The notes below the pieces were generated by a model. It saw nothing but the letters and a program-made list of their open reading frames with translations, ran no database searches and was not told where the DNA came from. From Anaerolineae bacterium (GTDB lineage Bacteria > Chloroflexota > Anaerolineae > JAFGEY01): a DNA stretch of 7,568 nucleotides. The position numbers and the translations under genes are program-made. The stretch spans positions 1-7,568 of the forward strand of contig JAFGJF010000638.1 in NCBI GenBank assembly GCA_016929205.1. Reading direction: 5' to 3'. Below are positions 5,953 through 7,568 of the stretch, in pieces. Positions within the stretch are counted from its first letter, which is position 1. Every line of letters starts with the position of its first letter.

Positions 5953-7014
5953 TTATCCTTGCCGATCCTTCTTGATCCCCACCAGTTCCAATTCGTTGGC
6001 ACGATGGCACGCCACGAATCGTCCTGGGTTTATCTCGGTCAGGCGCGGCGTCTCAGTTTTGCAGTGGTCAACAGCGTAGGCGCACCTGGGATGGAAGTAA
6101 CACCCTTCTGGCGGGTTGGCAGGATCGGCCACATCACCTTCAAGCACAATCCGTTCAGATCGTAATCGCGGGTCGGGTTTGGGTACAGCGGAGAGCAACG
6201 CCTCGGTATACGGGTGTTTGGGCGCTTCGAAGATCGGCACAGTCTCGGCCATTTCGACGATTTGTCCCACATACATCACAGCCACACGATCACTGACATG
6301 TTTGACGACGCTCAAGTCATGCGCCACAAACAGGTAGGTCAGCCCTAACTTGTCTTGCAGGTTCAGCATCAGGTTGAGAATCTGGGCCTGCACCGAGACA
6401 TCCAATGCTGACACCGGTTCATCAGCAACAATCAACCGTGGATTCAGCGATAGCGCGCGGGCAATCCCGATGCGCTGTCGCTGCCCCCCGCTGAAAGCAT
6501 GGGGGTAACGCTGCATATGCTCTGGACGCAGCCCAACCAACCGAAGTAACTCGGCGACACGATCCAGGCGCTCTTCACGATTAGCGACCTTATTGCACAG
6601 CAATGGTTCGCCAATGATATCAAACAACGTCATGCGGGGGTTGAGTGACGAAAACGGGTCTTGGAAGATCATCTGCATTTCACAGCGTATGCCCCGCAGG
6701 CTGGCCTTTGGCTGAGAGGCCATGTTGATGACCCTGCCATTTTCGGTTTGATACAGCACGTCGCCTTCTGTCGGCTTGAGCGCGCGCAAGATGCAGCGCG
6801 CAGTGGTCGTTTTGCCACAGCCGCTCTCGCCGACCAGTGACAGAGTCTCGCCCTGGCGGATGAAGAAATCCACGCCATCAACCGCGCGCACATGCCCAAC
6901 CAAACGCTGCAAAAGCCCGCGCCGAATGGGAAAGTACTTCTTCAGGTTTTTGACCTCCAGCAGTGCCTCTCGGTCGTGGCTATGAGATTCGTTCTGTCCT
7001 GTGATTGCGGCCAT
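5953..7014 (-). CDS. oligopeptide/oligosaccharide ABC transporter ATPase (DppF/OppF type)
   Basis: A 353-residue ATP-binding subunit of an Opp/Dpp-type importer, acting at the cytoplasmic face of the membrane. All ABC motifs are present: Walker [10 protein letters not shown] (62-70), Q-loop [11 protein letters not shown] (117-127), signature FSGGQRQR (174-181), Walker B RLIVADEP (193-200) and switch His232 in VAHD. The C-terminal oligopeptide-transporter extension ([12 protein letters not shown], 267-278) carries Cys305, Cys311, Cys318 and Cys336, a Cys set that in some relatives binds an iron-sulfur cluster. The ATG follows the stop of the upstream dppD-like gene with no gap (TAA-ATG), and GAGG (7023-7026) is the likely RBS. 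Linkage to kduI suggests the cargo is an oligo-uronide rather than a peptide; Opp-type transporters are known to carry oligosaccharides in some thermophiles. The gene itself is intact. Confidence 0.95.
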   Translation of the reverse strand: MAAITGQNESHSHDREALLEVKNLKKYFPIRRGLLQRLVGHVRAVDGVDFFIRQGETLSLVGESGCGKTTTARCILRALKPTEGDVLYQTENGRVINMASQPKASLRGIRCEMQMIFQDPFSSLNPRMTLFDIIGEPLLCNKVANREERLDRVAELLRLVGLRPEHMQRYPHAFSGGQRQRIGIARALSLNPRLIVADEPVSALDVSVQAQILNLMLNLQDKLGLTYLFVAHDLSVVKHVSDRVAVMYVGQIVEMAETVPIFEAPKHPYTEALLSAVPKPDPRLRSERIVLEGDVADPANPPEGCYFHPRCAYAVDHCKTETPRLTEINPGRFVACHRANELELVGIKKDRQG

Positions 7015-7488
7015 TTATTCTGCCTCGCCTTCGCGCTGCGACTCGTGATAAAGAAGACAATTCACCCGCTGACGCGCATTCACGTCCAGCAAGTCTGGCT
7101 CCCAACGGTCACAGGTCCCGGGAATAGATTCGGTACACCGAGGATGAAAAGGGCATCCAGGAGGTCGATCGTACGGGTGTGGAATCGCGCCCGTGATGGT
7201 CGGCAACATCGTGCGTGGTGCGGCCATGATGCTGGGTATCGACCGCAGCAAGGCTCTGGTGTACGGATGCAGCGGCGCATGAAAGATGTCATCCACTGGC
7301 CCAGTCTCGACCACGCGGCCCAGGTACATCACTACCACATCATCGGCAATTTCAGCAATGACGCCCATATCATGCGTGATGATGATGATTGCCATGCCGG
7401 TTCTCTCCTGCAAACCCAGCATCAACTCCAGAATCTGGGCCTGGGTGGTCACATCCAGCGCCGTAGTCGGCTCGTCAGCGATTACTGA
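7015..7488 (-). pseudogene. ABC transporter ATPase (DppD/OppD type), 5' half missing
   Basis: The - strand encodes the C-terminal half of a DppD/OppD-type ATPase. It starts at Walker B ([12 protein letters not shown]), then has the switch histidine in [34 protein letters not shown], and the Cys-rich C-terminal extension (GCPFHPRC). Family members have about 320-340 residues; here only about 157 remain. Walker A, the Q-loop and the ABC signature are absent, so no working ATPase can be made. Upstream of about 7486 the frame changes abruptly to sequence unlike any ABC protein and meets a stop just before an ATG at 7497. Disruption by an inserted element, rather than the window edge, explains the loss, because 80 more bases of unrelated sequence follow. 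The transporter would need another ATPase or is inactive, as these importers normally use a D/F heterodimer. Confidence 0.8.
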
Positions 7489-7568
7489 TCCGAACATGAG
7501 TTACTAAACTTTCTGGCTCAGTTGTAGTACATTGACCGCATGGATGACAAAAAGACAAAACAAGCCAA
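7486..7568 (+). mobile_element. probable left end of an inserted element, with start of a reading frame
   Basis: Homology to the dppD-like gene stops at about 7486. The following bases (TGATCCGAACATGAGTTACT, then an AT-rich stretch) do not belong to it. An ATG at 7540 opens a + strand frame, MDDKKTKQA, that runs out of the window. A short non-coding end followed by a start codon within about 50 bases is how many insertion sequences begin. No Shine-Dalgarno sequence is evident before this ATG. The family cannot be named from so little sequence, and the partner inverted repeat is not in the window. Confidence 0.45.

Noticed and set aside
5843..6010. N-terminal extension of the kduI frame up to 6010
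   Set aside because: It overlaps the end of dppF. The KduI family starts with MDVR, found at 5842 with a well-placed AGGAG just upstream.

Overview
The window looks like a bacterial chromosome segment of moderately high GC, broken up by remains of insertion sequences. The IS630-type and IS3-type transposase fragments, together with an Opp-type ABC transporter linked to kduI, resemble gene content I associate with Chloroflexota (Anaerolineae-like). That host assignment is inference; no marker gene in the window settles it.

The left block reads on the + strand. It starts with tRNA-Phe(GAA) at 13-85 and a strong terminator hairpin (146-185). After about 300 bases without a clear gene comes a two-gene operon: a SulP-family anion transporter with a C-terminal STAS domain (693-2402) and a beta-carbonic anhydrase (2442-3062). 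The transporter has the motifs expected of BicA-like bicarbonate carriers, so the pair probably acts as an inorganic-carbon uptake and CO2/HCO3- interconversion module. Its leader holds several hairpins, one of them terminator-like and placed just before the transporter's ribosome binding site. It also holds a possible 70-codon reading frame with its own Shine-Dalgarno sequence, whose stop overlaps the transporter start codon. The operon lies between two 56-bp inverted repeats (252-307 and 3136-3191) that match at 51 of 56 positions.

The middle (about 3190-3940) is an IS graveyard. An IS3-family transposase C-terminus (+) abuts an IS630-family transposase N-terminus (-) at a CA-ended junction at 3396/3397, as if one element had inserted into the other. 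A further 39-codon transposase N-terminal scrap (-) follows.

The right block reads on the - strand. In transcription order it contains a dppD/oppD-type ATPase gene lacking its 5' half, an intact dppF/oppF-type ATPase, kduI (5-keto-4-deoxyuronate isomerase) and an IclR-family regulator with a perfect inverted repeat between its promoter and start codon. This fits import and breakdown of oligo-uronides such as pectin fragments under IclR (KdgR-like) control. The truncated ATPase gene ends at what looks like the left end of another inserted element, whose first reading frame may start at 7540 and run out of the window.
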